A stretch of DNA of 64,000 nt from Vibrio bathopelagicus (GCF_014879975.1 NZ_CP062500.1:1054001-1118000); one strand, 5' to 3'; shown: positions 18,395 to 27,474, counted from the stretch's first letter. The notes: generated from the letters alone by a model not told the origin. Program-made: numbers and translations.

Positions 18395-19009
18395 ATGGAA
18401 ATATGGAAGTTGCTGCTGTTTATTCCAGCGTGCTTTGCGCTGAACATGACGCCTGGCCCAAATAATCTATTGTCGATGAATAATGCCCGTTGCTATGGCT
18501 TTCAAACGGCATTGATCGCGGGGCTAGGCAGAATTGTTGCCTTCTCTGGCATGATTGCGTTGGCGGCATCCGGCTTGGCTGTCGTGCTTTATACCTCTGA
18601 AACTTTGTTTTTCCTTATCAAGCTATTTGGCGCGATGTATCTATTATGGATTGCGTTTAACCTATGGCGATCTCAAGCCAGCCCTATCTTAGGTATTGAA
18701 CGTAATAAAAACAGGCTCGGCCTAGTCAAACAAGAGTTCGCTCTTGCCGCGGGCAACCCAAAAGCGATACTTATCTTTACTGCATTCTTACCTCAATTTG
18801 TTGATGTATCAGTCAATGTAAACTCACAGTTCTTCATTCTAGGTGGTACATTCCTAGTGTTAGAACTGCTTGCGATATCTATCTACGCCGCTTTTGGTTT
18901 ATATCTCAGAAACTGGCTCTCTAAGCCGCAAATGGCAAAACGTTTTAACAAAGCGTGCTCGGTTTTTCTTGCACTATCCGGTGCTAATCTGTTGGTTAGT
19001 CGACAGTAG
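18395..19009 (+). CDS. LysE/RhtB-family amino-acid exporter
   Basis: A 204-residue, six-helix inner-membrane exporter. It has the family opening FALNMTPGPNNLLSMNNA and the later LAAGNPKAILIFTAFLPQFV segment. Substrate is probably an amino acid or homoserine-lactone-like compound, not resolvable here. It starts about 130 bp after the broken secreted gene and about 50 bp before the kinase-like gene. Confidence 0.87.
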   Translation: MEIWKLLLFIPACFALNMTPGPNNLLSMNNARCYGFQTALIAGLGRIVAFSGMIALAASGLAVVLYTSETLFFLIKLFGAMYLLWIAFNLWRSQASPILGIERNKNRLGLVKQEFALAAGNPKAILIFTAFLPQFVDVSVNVNSQFFILGGTFLVLELLAISIYAAFGLYLRNWLSKPQMAKRFNKACSVFLALSGANLLVSRQ

Positions 19010-19058
19010 TTTTCGATTTTAATTATCTTGGTGCAGCTTAAAGCAGGGAAGGGAGCTG

Positions 19059-19835
19059 ATGAGTAACAAAGACTTATCCAAAATGGGTTTGGCTAAGGTA
19101 TCACTGGTCGAACTTAACGGTGAACCTTGCATTCGCAAGCAAGGGGCGGGTGAGGTTGAGATTTCTTTTTACCAACATGCTGCACAACATTTGTCTGGTG
19201 TGAATAGCCCTAAGTTATTGGCTGTGGAAGGAAATGATCTCTTTATTGAACATATTCCGCACTCTTTGACATTAAATGAGCTTCAAGCCTCCACAGAGGT
19301 GTATCAGCAATTATCTCGTATTCATCAGTGTCCATACTCGCCGAGCTTTACAGTCAAAGAGCACGGTTGGCATGCCCATGGCACCGAAGCTGCATTAGCA
19401 TCTCTTAATTTACCTCAAGTTACTCAAGACAGCTTACTGTGTATTCAGCAACATAGTGATGCTCTGTTTAACCATAACACCTTGGTCTCTGGGGATGCGA
19501 ACGAAGGAAACTGGGGCAGGAGAGATAACGGTCAGCTCGTGTTATTTGATTGGGAGCGTTTTGGTTATGGTAGCCCAGCTATTGATTTAGCACCGCTCGT
19601 TTCCCGAATGGGTACTTTGTCTGACTATGAGTTTATTGTTGACCAGTACCTGCCTCATAACAGTCTGATTTCGCGTGAAGATTTAATAAGGCAATTGATC
19701 ATCGCGAAAAGCTGGATCGTAGTCGAAGTCACGAATATATTAGTCGCACGTAACAACCCCGAAGCTTCGAAATACATCCAGTGGTACAGAGAACAAATAC
19801 CTACTTGGTTGTCTTTAGTTGAAGGCAGATTGTAG
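19059..19835 (+). CDS. APH/choline-kinase-like phosphotransferase
   Basis: A 258-residue protein of the aminoglycoside phosphotransferase/choline kinase fold. The catalytic loop is LVSGDANEGNWG, with Asp in place of the usual HxD start (SGDANEGN resembles HGDxxxxN), and the metal site is LFDWERFGYGSPAIDLA. It probably phosphorylates a small hydroxylated molecule; the substrate is unknown. It follows the LysE exporter by 50 bp and precedes a GNAT gene by about 35 bp, so the three may be one transcript. GGAAGGGAG provides the ribosome site. Confidence 0.75.
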   Translation: MSNKDLSKMGLAKVSLVELNGEPCIRKQGAGEVEISFYQHAAQHLSGVNSPKLLAVEGNDLFIEHIPHSLTLNELQASTEVYQQLSRIHQCPYSPSFTVKEHGWHAHGTEAALASLNLPQVTQDSLLCIQQHSDALFNHNTLVSGDANEGNWGRRDNGQLVLFDWERFGYGSPAIDLAPLVSRMGTLSDYEFIVDQYLPHNSLISREDLIRQLIIAKSWIVVEVTNILVARNNPEASKYIQWYREQIPTWLSLVEGRL

Positions 19836-19870
19836 TTGAAGGGAGGAGTCATATCTATAAAGGTCTATCT

Positions 19871-20305
19871 ATGAATATTGTCTGTGCGGAAAAACAGGAA
19901 CTGGCTGAGATTTACCAACTTGAACGTGCTTTGTTTGGCGACCATGCCTACCCGCAGTTTTTCTTCCGTCAGGCATTTGATTGCTGGGGAAAAGGCTTGT
20001 TGGTAGCCAAGCAAGAATCTAAGGTTGCGGGCTATGTATTGATGACACCAACAGACAAGCCACAAGAGTATTGGGTTCTGTCACTGGCCGTTGATGGTCA
20101 CTATCGCGGGATGGGAATTGGTCGTTCATTGATGGAGCATGCGATAGCGACACTGCCGGAAGAATCGAAGATATTGCTGACTGTGGATCCCAATAATACA
20201 TCTGCTTGTGCGCTTTATGCATCTATAGGTTTTGTCACAATCAAAGAAGAGTCGAACTATTTTGGCGATGATGAACCAAGGTTGGTGATGCAACTGACGA
20301 TGTAA
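19871..20305 (+). CDS. GNAT-family N-acetyltransferase
   Basis: A 144-residue single-domain GNAT protein. The acetyl-CoA pyrophosphate loop is HYRGMGIGRSLMEHAI (R/Q-x-x-G-x-G/A), with later NNTSACALYASIGF as in RimI-like enzymes. Target not known. It closes the LysE-kinase-GNAT group. Confidence 0.85.
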   Translation: MNIVCAEKQELAEIYQLERALFGDHAYPQFFFRQAFDCWGKGLLVAKQESKVAGYVLMTPTDKPQEYWVLSLAVDGHYRGMGIGRSLMEHAIATLPEESKILLTVDPNNTSACALYASIGFVTIKEESNYFGDDEPRLVMQLTM

Positions 20306-20434
20306 CCTGTGCTTTAAGTCGGTTAAAAAGGTGAGTTGTCGTTAGCGAGAACACAATATAATTTAATGATTATTCATGCTTTTTATGGTGTATTTGTATT
20401 TAGCACTTATCGATATGAAATTTAGGGGTAATAG

Positions 20435-20530
20435 ATGAAGTTTATTTGGTTGAAAGTCGCCGTTACAGTATTGGTATTCGCTGCACTGTTTGGCATCGTT
20501 TACTACAAAGTCGCTAGTGGTATGTCTTAA
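20435..20530 (+). CDS. 31-residue single-span membrane protein
   Basis: ATG 20435 to TAA 20530 encodes MKFIWLKVAVTVLVFAALFG followed by a short tail, VYYKVASGMS at its end. A basic N-terminus precedes about 18 hydrophobic residues. An AGGGGT ribosome site is placed 7 bases before the ATG. No domain is recognised. It looks like a genuine small inner-membrane protein because of the good ribosome site, sensible topology and immediate stop, but expression is unproven. Confidence 0.5.
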   Translation: MKFIWLKVAVTVLVFAALFGIVYYKVASGMS

Positions 20531-20537
20531 CTCATCA

Positions 20538-20924
20538 CTATTTAGTGCAGCTGTTTCCGTTGCACCGTGACTTTCCGGTTAGCCAGAACGAAATCTTGTA
20601 TCGATTCTTGGCAAATCTTAGGTAGCACCAGTCTGTAATTGGCTTGAATATCGCCCAACGTAATGGAGCATAAAGCCAACCTTTTCCTACTAAGTTCCAT
20701 GCTTGGTAAGTCACGTCTAAGCCAAGTAGCAGTTTTCCGTGCTCATCGAGTGCATGCAAAATCGTATTGGCTGCCTCTGCATCTATTTGCGGGTAGTTTG
20801 AAAACGCCTCACTGTAGATATCGATGGTTTGGATCTTATTGTCGGTATCATGCTTGGCAAGCGCGGCCATCTCTTTCGCACACAATGGACATGTTCCATC
20901 ATAAAATATCGTAAGTTGTGTCAT
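20538..20924 (-). CDS. DCC-family thiol-disulfide oxidoreductase-like protein (DUF393)
   Basis: A protein of about 128 residues. It has the family opening LTIFYDGTCPLCAKEM, whose YDGxCxxC gives the DxxCxxC signature, and the central DVTYQAWNLVGKGWLYAPLRW segment. Predicted thioredoxin-like fold; physiological role unknown. Start MTQLTIFYDG is preferred over an ATG six codons upstream because the domain begins immediately. Confidence 0.85.
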   Translation of the reverse strand: MTQLTIFYDGTCPLCAKEMAALAKHDTDNKIQTIDIYSEAFSNYPQIDAEAANTILHALDEHGKLLLGLDVTYQAWNLVGKGWLYAPLRWAIFKPITDWCYLRFAKNRYKISFWLTGKSRCNGNSCTK

Positions 20925-21217
20925 CGTCTGTTCGCCTATCATTTCACGACCTGAACCTTCTGTTACCCATTAAGCCGTTACCAGTCAATTCAATCGCTTG
21001 TTATTCAATAATCTAGTATTGGCTACGTTATTGCACCTTTTAAAGTTCACTCACCTCGTATCAAAGCTCTAAAAGGAGCCTGACGTAGACACTTTGTTCA
21101 CCTTTTCAACTCATTGATTGTTAGGTCAAATCTCTGCTTTATGGACAAATGATAACAAAGCGTCCAATAAAGGTGTGTCTTCCATATATAAACATCAAGC
21201 AATTCAATAAGTTGAAC

Positions 21218-21234
21218 TTGGCTTGGAATATGCT
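21218..21234 (+). promoter_or_regulatory. Sigma-54 (-24/-12) promoter
   Basis: TTGGCTTGGAATATGCT has the GG and GC dinucleotides separated by exactly 10 bases, with TTGGC at -24, G at the conserved eighth position and TGCT at -12. It fits the RpoN consensus closely. It lies about 93 bp upstream of the secreted-protein start, giving a leader of about 80 bases. The next gene but one encodes a sigma-54-type activator. The rest of this 380-bp gap (20943-21326) shows two CACCTTTT repeats at 21034 and 21099 that could be activator sites. Confidence 0.7.
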
Positions 21235-21326
21235 CTTTCGAACCTACGAATTGCTAAAGGATTTTCTCCAATTTGGGTATGGAAGAAAACTCTAAAAGCG
21301 TAAGTATGGATAAATGGAGAGAGAAC

Positions 21327-23117
21327 ATGAAGGTTATAAATTATTTATTTTGCGTACTTTTGTTGTTCAGTATTCCAAATGTCGCTGGTGCTACTGTTGA
21401 TGTGATGGAACTTGATGGTAATGCGACCAGTGATAATAGTGGTATTGATTGGGACGATGTCAATGATCCTAACAGCATGGTTGGGATTGCAGAATTTTTT
21501 CAAAAAGACCGTAACGGTATCGACCAAATCTTTTGGAAGGGTGGGTCAAAAGATGATTCCGACATTACAGATTGGGCGTTCCGTACCGCGTCACCACAAC
21601 CAAAAGATGACTTTACCAATGCGTATGCTGCTGCCTTTGAAAGCGGAGGTGACTTGCTGATTTACTTTGGTGCAGACCGATATGCGAACAATGGTGATAT
21701 GTACATTGGCTTCTGGTTCTTACAAGATCAAGTAGGGTTGCCGGATGGGAAGACTAAGGGCGACTTTGTTGGGCAGCATGTCAATGGAGACATCCTTGTG
21801 CTGATTTCATTCCCACAAGCGAGTGGCGGTAATCCGTACATAGAAGTGTTGCAGTGGGATTTGAATAATGGCGATGTCACCGACAACATGACGAGAATTT
21901 TCCAAACAGACGGTGACCCTAAATCGAATGATTTCGTTGGTGCAAGATGTGGCAGCGGCGCTGTTGGTGTCGAGAAGATCTGCGCGATTTCAAATGATGA
22001 TTCTATCGGGGCAATTGCTTTACCCAATGTACAAGGTTGGGACTATCTAGCTAAAACGGGTGAAACAACAACGATTCCAACAGAGAGCTTTGTGGAAGGT
22101 CGATTAAACTTGTCAGCTCTGTTGAATGATGAGTTTGGTATTGAGGATATTCCTTGTTTCAGTAGCTTCTTAGTGGAGTCACGAGCTTCTCGTTCGATTG
22201 ATGCATCTTTGGCTGACTTCGTTGTCGGTTCATTCAGTTTATGTAGCATCAATATAGCGGCGACTTGTAACACAACCAGCTTTACGGTTGATGGCATGTT
22301 TAATATCGATTACACCGTGACGGTAACCAATACCGGCCCTGGTTCGTTAGGCACCAATGGTGATTACGAAGTGGCCTTTTTATCTGAGTCACCAATCTTA
22401 GGTGCGCTTCCTGTCGTGGGTAACGGTGATGAAGTGTGGAGTGTTGGTGAGTCATTCTCAATCATGGGGAATTATCTGTCTGTAAATAACGGTGCCGTCG
22501 GCGTGATAGATGGTGCGGTGGATCTTGATGGGCTTATCGTGAATGCTCAAGCGCCAGTGGCTTACAATTGTCCACCAATAGACTTGAGCCCGATGGTTGA
22601 GATTTCTAAGGTGTGTAATAGCTTCTTAGAGGTTGATGGCGGTCAAGTTGTGCTTAAGAAAACCTATGATGTTGAAATATGTAATACCGGTGATATCCCA
22701 TTGGCCATTGAATCGCTAGTGGACTCTAAGGATGACTCTTTGAGCCGTTCTGATTTACCTACTGAAGTAGTCAACAGCAGTTATTACCTCGATTTTGCTT
22801 TACCTTGTAATGATCTTGAGGATGTGACCACATGTGGTGCTGGCAATATGTGTAGTGCATTAAGTGCCGACCCTGAGCTGTTTGCTTGTAAAACGGGTGA
22901 AGGAGAATGGATACCGAACTTTGGTGATGCGATTGGTCAAGTGTGTACACAAGTCAGTAAAACTTATGCGCCAAATGTGTTACCGACCGGAACTGCAGGA
23001 ATGCTATCTAATCAAGTTACAGCAACGTTTGACTCGTTGTTCTTGCAAGAAGCATTTATGGAAACATCGAACATTGCAACCTGTGATGTTTGTCCATTCA
23101 CTGTACCTGAGCCATAA
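21327..23117 (+). CDS. Large secreted beta-rich protein, function unknown
   Basis: A 596-residue exported protein (from ATG 21327, ribosome site GGAGAGAG) with a clear signal peptide ending VAGA. An N-terminal domain of about 270 residues contains many Asp/Gly-rich turns. A region with DUF11-like features (FNIDYTVTVTNTGPGSLG) and a Cys-rich C-terminal part with another such repeat (KTYDVEICNTGDIPLAIESL) follow. It ends VCPFTVPEP, with no obvious sorting anchor. It resembles surface or matrix proteins but no family is certain. A sigma-54 promoter lies upstream. Confidence 0.7.
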   Translation: MKVINYLFCVLLLFSIPNVAGATVDVMELDGNATSDNSGIDWDDVNDPNSMVGIAEFFQKDRNGIDQIFWKGGSKDDSDITDWAFRTASPQPKDDFTNAYAAAFESGGDLLIYFGADRYANNGDMYIGFWFLQDQVGLPDGKTKGDFVGQHVNGDILVLISFPQASGGNPYIEVLQWDLNNGDVTDNMTRIFQTDGDPKSNDFVGARCGSGAVGVEKICAISNDDSIGAIALPNVQGWDYLAKTGETTTIPTESFVEGRLNLSALLNDEFGIEDIPCFSSFLVESRASRSIDASLADFVVGSFSLCSINIAATCNTTSFTVDGMFNIDYTVTVTNTGPGSLGTNGDYEVAFLSESPILGALPVVGNGDEVWSVGESFSIMGNYLSVNNGAVGVIDGAVDLDGLIVNAQAPVAYNCPPIDLSPMVEISKVCNSFLEVDGGQVVLKKTYDVEICNTGDIPLAIESLVDSKDDSLSRSDLPTEVVNSSYYLDFALPCNDLEDVTTCGAGNMCSALSADPELFACKTGEGEWIPNFGDAIGQVCTQVSKTYAPNVLPTGTAGMLSNQVTATFDSLFLQEAFMETSNIATCDVCPFTVPEP

Positions 23118-23148
23118 ATACTTTCATCAATTGTACTCAATTAAACTC

Positions 23149-23202
23149 TAAAGCAGCCTAGTTCGTTAGGCTGCTTTATTAGTTCGTTAGGCTGCTTTAT
23201 TA
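23149..23202. terminator. Terminator with tandemly duplicated 3' arm
   Basis: TAAAGCAGCCTA (23149-23160) pairs with TAGGCTGCTTTA (23166-23177). The 21-base unit starting GTTCGTTAGGCTGC occurs twice in tandem (23161-23181 and 23182-23202), so the same 5' arm can pair with either copy. It lies between convergent genes. Confidence 0.75.
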
Positions 23203-23229
23203 GTTAGCTAGCTTAGCTAGCTAGGCGAC

Positions 23230-24582
23230 TTAAATTATTATCTGATGTTTTTTGATCAGCTTGTATAAGGTTGTCCGAGAAATAGACAACGCTTTAGCTG
23301 ATTGAGAAATATTGTAGTGGTGTTGCTGAATCACTCGACGAACATTTTTTGAAGAAAGTCGAGTGTCATTCTCAGTGTCGTGCGACGCGTCTTTCAATTG
23401 AATCCCCATATGACGAGTAGAGAGGGCACTTGAATTAGAAAGAACAATCGCTCTTTTTATGCAGTTGAATAATTCTCGGACATTGCCCGGCCAATGGTAC
23501 TGTTTCATTTGCTCAAGGGTGTCACTAGGCAGTTTGGTTTTGGATGCGTAATTGTGCTTCAGTTCAAAGCGAACCAAATCCTCAATGTCTTCTTTGTGAT
23601 CATTGAGTGGCACTAAATCCAATGGAAGTACATTGATCCGGTGAAAGAGATCCTTTCGAAATTTACCCGCAGCAACGGCCTGTTCGATGTTGACGTTGGT
23701 GGCGAAAATTACGCGGCAATCTACGGGTAATTGGTTGTTACTGCCCAATCGCTCTATCAAGTTATTTTCTAGAAAATGGAGTAAGTAGGTTTGTAGTGAC
23801 AGTTCAAGATCGCCGATCTCATCCAAAAATAGCGTGCCACCATTCGCTCTTTCCACGTGTCCGACGTAGCGTTTGTTTGCTCCCGTGAACGAGCCTTTTT
23901 CAAAGCCAAATAACTCTGAGTGAATTAGGGATTGTGGAATAGCGCCACAATTGACAGCGATGAAAGGTTTTTGACTGCGTGCTGAGGCCTCATGTATTAA
24001 ACGCGCACATAGGCTTTTTCCTGTTCCTGTCTCTCCTTGAATCAGCACTGGGAAATCGTTGTTAGCGATCTTAGCTATCTTCTTTTTAAGTTGCTGGATG
24101 GTGTTTGATTGGCCCACCAATTGATACTCACCGATCGAGACTGGCTTGGACTTGTTTTGCTTGCAATCTATCATGCCATACGCGTGCCCTAAGCTACGGG
24201 CAAGCCATTCGGTATCAATGGGCAGATGGTAATAGTCCCAGAAGGTTTGCTTAATGAGTGGCAAGTCGTGACTTGGTGGCAGGCTACAGATAGCGATTGC
24301 TTTTAAACTTGGAGAATGAGCCTTCAGTGCTGAAATTTGCTCACATTGTTTGTCGATTGAAGATGATGTTAGACAGGAAACGACAATTGGTGTGCAGCAG
24401 TGACTGTGGGAATTGAGCAAGTGAATGGCCTGCTCGCTGGTTTCTGCAAGTTGAGCTTTCCATTTATGGAGACGCAGTTCCTCTACCCACTGTTTATGAT
24501 GCAGGCATGCGGTGTTGCATAACAGAATCACGGAACGAGTTGTTGGTTCAGGTGATACTCTTTTTGATGGCATTGTGCTCAC
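23230..24582 (-). CDS. Sigma-54-dependent activator (VpsR-like, degenerate receiver)
   Basis: A 450-residue bacterial enhancer-binding protein. Residues about 15-135 form a receiver-like domain without the usual Asp phosphorylation pocket. The AAA+ domain (about 150-380) has Walker A GETGTGKS, Walker B GGTLFLDEIGD, and the sigma-54 contact loop GSFTGA in place of GAFTGA. A Fis-type helix-turn-helix closes the protein (NISQSAKALSISRTTLYKLIKKH). Overall layout resembles VpsR of V. cholerae, a biofilm regulator. It converges with the secreted-protein gene carrying a sigma-54 promoter, its most likely local target. Confidence 0.85.
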   Translation of the reverse strand: MSTMPSKRVSPEPTTRSVILLCNTACLHHKQWVEELRLHKWKAQLAETSEQAIHLLNSHSHCCTPIVVSCLTSSSIDKQCEQISALKAHSPSLKAIAICSLPPSHDLPLIKQTFWDYYHLPIDTEWLARSLGHAYGMIDCKQNKSKPVSIGEYQLVGQSNTIQQLKKKIAKIANNDFPVLIQGETGTGKSLCARLIHEASARSQKPFIAVNCGAIPQSLIHSELFGFEKGSFTGANKRYVGHVERANGGTLFLDEIGDLELSLQTYLLHFLENNLIERLGSNNQLPVDCRVIFATNVNIEQAVAAGKFRKDLFHRINVLPLDLVPLNDHKEDIEDLVRFELKHNYASKTKLPSDTLEQMKQYHWPGNVRELFNCIKRAIVLSNSSALSTRHMGIQLKDASHDTENDTRLSSKNVRRVIQQHHYNISQSAKALSISRTTLYKLIKKHQIII

Positions 24583-24855
24583 TCTTCATGTTTCTATCCA
24601 TGATGAAACCTTTAGTAAGCCCCCTAAATACCCCATAAGCTTAGAAGTAAAATTCAATTAATTCGAGTACACAAATTCGGGAACGTTGAGTTAACAAGTG
24701 GCATTACCTTAAGAGACAACGTCAATCTGAAGCTTTACTTACTGATAGTTATGCTTATTAATAAAGGTATTAACTAATATCGTGTTTTTACTGTTTTGTG
24801 CACGGTTCACAAGGTAAACTTCGCGTAAGTCACTAAATATAAAGAGCTGATATCT

Positions 24856-25413
24856 ATGAGAATTAAATTATCGAGAATGATCATTCCAGTTGTTTCAGCG
24901 TTGATGTTAGGCGGGTGTGTTAGCTATAGCGTTACTGAACAAGAAATGACGAACTATCTTCAAGATTCTGTGATGTTAGAGCAAGAAGTCGGTGTGCAAA
25001 ACGTTATGTATGCGCAAGTGGCTGTCGATGACTTAGCGGTGAAAATTGGCCGAGCTGATGCCGAGCGCGTTTCTGTTCTGGCGAATACCAATGCACAAGT
25101 TCAGGTGTTTAACGTGCCGAACATGAGGTTGGATCTTGATATCGAGTTCAGTGCGATTCCTGAATATGACAAAGAGAGTGGCGAGATTTATTTGAAATCA
25201 CTGCGTTTAGAGCGCTTTGAAGAAAAAGACAAACAGCTTTCGCCTGAGATCGCCAAACTACTTAAGCCTGCCGTTTCTATGATTGGTTTTGCGTTGTCTC
25301 AGTCGCCAGTTTACAAACTCGACAGCAATAAGGTTCAAGAGTCATTGATTAAGTCTTCGGAACCTAACCTTGTGATTAAAGACAACAAGCTGGTCATCGA
25401 GTTATTCGATTAA
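24856..25413 (+). CDS. DUF1439 (YceB-like) lipoprotein
   Basis: A 185-residue lipoprotein with lipobox LMLGGC (cysteine at 21) followed by a DUF1439/YceB-type domain of tubular lipid-binding-like fold (VSYSVTEQEMTNYLQDSVMLEQEVG). Function unknown; probably periplasm-facing membrane-associated. The 270-bp gap upstream (24583-24855) shows no recognised element. Confidence 0.8.
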   Translation: MRIKLSRMIIPVVSALMLGGCVSYSVTEQEMTNYLQDSVMLEQEVGVQNVMYAQVAVDDLAVKIGRADAERVSVLANTNAQVQVFNVPNMRLDLDIEFSAIPEYDKESGEIYLKSLRLERFEEKDKQLSPEIAKLLKPAVSMIGFALSQSPVYKLDSNKVQESLIKSSEPNLVIKDNKLVIELFD

Positions 25414-25446
25414 CCTTTCACGTTTAGCTTAGACTCAGTAAAACAC

Positions 25447-25475
25447 AATGGCTGCCAGTTTGGTGGCCATTTTTG
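25447..25475 (+). terminator. Intrinsic terminator
   Basis: ATGGC-TGCCA / TGG-TGGCCAT imperfect stem followed by TTTTTG after the DUF1439 lipoprotein gene. Confidence 0.65.
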
Positions 25476-25636
25476 TTTGTGTTGAACAGGCAATGCTTCT
25501 TTTTTTAGGCTGTCTATTAAGCTTGCTTTCTCAGGCTCATTTATTGAATTAGCCGCGTATCTCACCTTTACTTTACTCTTGTGAGCAAGTCATCGCTGCA
25601 GTCATCAAATCATAAGAAAGAAAAGGTGAACGAACT

Positions 25637-27199
25637 ATGAAGAATCCAGTGATAGCGGATACCAAGCCCATCAAAGTGGAGCTAACAGAAGGGGAGGAGT
25701 ATTACTTCTGTACCTGTGGTAAATCGAAAAACCAACCTTACTGCGACGGCTCTCATGCAGGAACCGGCTTCAAACCGAAGAGTTTCGTGGCCGAGGAAAA
25801 CGGCGACGCCTATCTGTGTCGCTGTAAGTATTCAAACAATCTTCCTTTTTGTGATGGTACCCATAAACAGTTTACGGCTGAACAAGTAGGTCAAGAAGGC
25901 CCCGATGTTCATATCCAAGCGGCAACGCCAGATCGCTCGCCAGCGGCTTCTGCAACCAAAGAAGAACCCACGGTTGAGTTCATTCATCAATTAGCACGAG
26001 ATGGTTTATCTAAGGTTGGGCATCACGGGCCAATGACATCGATGGGTGTTCCAAGATATCTATTACCTCATTGGGATGATATTCAAGTGATGGTTGCACA
26101 AATGGCGACGAAACCTCTGTTGGAACATGTGCCAGTAGGTACTGAGCTTATTATTGGGCCAAAAGCGAAAAAACCGCTCAAATTGAACATCTCCTTGTTT
26201 GTATCTGATATGAGTTTTGGTTCTTTGTCTGAAGAAGCCAAGGTCTCTTTAGCGACAGGTGCGGAGCTCGCGGGAACGGGAATCTGCTCGGGTGAGGGCG
26301 GTATGTTGCCCGAAGAGCAGGCTGCGAACTCTCGTTACTTTTATGAATTAGCCAGTGCTCAGTTTGGTTACGATGAAGCGAAGCTCAAAAATGTCCAAGC
26401 CTTCCATTTTAAAGGCGGACAAGGGGCTAAAACCGGAACAGGCGGTCACTTACCGGGGGCTAAGAATATCGGCAAGATTGCAGAGGTGCGCGGCATTGAA
26501 GCGGGTACAGCTGCGATATCTCCACCTACCTTTGTTGATCTAAAAACCGTCGAGGATTTCAAGAAATTCGCTGACCGAGTTCGAGAAGTGACGGGCGGAA
26601 TCCCAATTGGCTTCAAGTTGAGTGCCAATCATATTGAAGAGGATATTCAGTTCGCATTGGATGCCAGTGCCGATTACATCATCTTGGATGGGCGTGGCGG
26701 TGGTACTGGGGCGGCGCCAGAAATGTTCCGCGACCATATCAGTGTGCCAACGATTCCAGCTTTAGCTCGTGCTAGAGCCTATCTAGACAAGCAAGGTGTC
26801 AGTGACAGAGTCACATTGATTATCACGGGTGGTTTACGTGTGCCGATGGACTTTGTGAAAGCGATGGCGCTTGGCGCTGATGGTGTCGCTATCTCAAACA
26901 GTGCCATGCAGTCGATAGGTTGTGTGGCGGCGAGAATGTGCAACACCAATAATTGCCCAGCGGGTATTGCGACTCAGAAGGCCGATTTACGCCAGCGTTT
27001 AAATGTGGAGAAGGCATCGAATCAGCTTAAAAACTTCTTCGAGGCGTCGACAGAATTAATGCAAGTGATGGCGAGAGCGTGTGGGCATGATCACTTGAAT
27101 CAGTTTAATCCTCACGATTTGGCAACATGGAATCGTGAAATGGCAGAACTATCGGGCGTGACATATTCTGGTGTCAGTCCACTAAACCCACTTAAGTAA
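25637..27199 (+). CDS. FMN-binding glutamate synthase-like protein with two N-terminal CDGSH iron-sulfur motifs
   Basis: A 520-residue fusion. Residues about 20-80 hold two CDGSH-type [2Fe-2S] motifs (CTCGKSKNQPYCDGSH and CRCKYSNNLPFCDGTH). From about residue 110 onward it matches the glutamate-synthase FMN/Fe-S barrel (KLNISLFVSDMSFGSLS, HFKGGQGAKTGTGGHLPG, and a later CNTNNCPAGIATQ cluster). Electron flow from the CDGSH clusters to FMN is plausible. Such stand-alone GltB-like proteins are not proven glutamate synthases because they lack the amidotransferase domain. The ATG has an AAAGGTGA ribosome site. Confidence 0.82.
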   Translation: MKNPVIADTKPIKVELTEGEEYYFCTCGKSKNQPYCDGSHAGTGFKPKSFVAEENGDAYLCRCKYSNNLPFCDGTHKQFTAEQVGQEGPDVHIQAATPDRSPAASATKEEPTVEFIHQLARDGLSKVGHHGPMTSMGVPRYLLPHWDDIQVMVAQMATKPLLEHVPVGTELIIGPKAKKPLKLNISLFVSDMSFGSLSEEAKVSLATGAELAGTGICSGEGGMLPEEQAANSRYFYELASAQFGYDEAKLKNVQAFHFKGGQGAKTGTGGHLPGAKNIGKIAEVRGIEAGTAAISPPTFVDLKTVEDFKKFADRVREVTGGIPIGFKLSANHIEEDIQFALDASADYIILDGRGGGTGAAPEMFRDHISVPTIPALARARAYLDKQGVSDRVTLIITGGLRVPMDFVKAMALGADGVAISNSAMQSIGCVAARMCNTNNCPAGIATQKADLRQRLNVEKASNQLKNFFEASTELMQVMARACGHDHLNQFNPHDLATWNREMAELSGVTYSGVSPLNPLK

Positions 27200-27340
27200 A
27201 CAGCACATCGATAAAGCACACTCACTGTATTTATGGGTGTGCTTGTTTTCGTCTGTGTAATACTAATCTATATTTATCCTTTCGTAATTAACTGCTTTAT
27301 AAGCACTTTTAAATTATTTCCTATTTTTTGAAAATATCGC

Positions 27341-27371
27341 TTTACCTCAAGTTAACTTGAGGTTTTATCAT
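27341..27371 (+). promoter_or_regulatory. SoxR-controlled promoter
   Basis: A -35 element TTTACC (27341-27346) and a -10 element TATCAT (27366-27371) are separated by a 19-base spacer. The perfect 18-bp palindrome CCTCAAGTTAACTTGAGG (27345-27362) overlaps the -35 end and fills most of the spacer. This is the same palindrome as the E. coli soxS SoxR box, and the over-long spacer is the hallmark of MerR-family activation by DNA distortion. It drives the nat and FMN-reductase genes. Confidence 0.88.
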
Positions 27372-27474
27372 CGTCCCCAATCTAAAAACATAAAGCATCA
27401 CCTTGTCACTTTTAAGGGCAGCAAGCTCAGTAGAAGCAAGTCATGAGATGACAAAAACGAATCAGGGGTTAGGT

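Noticed and set aside
24690..24720. Sigma-54 promoter before the DUF1439 lipoprotein gene
   Set aside because: A TGGCA is present but there is no GC at the required 10-base spacing.
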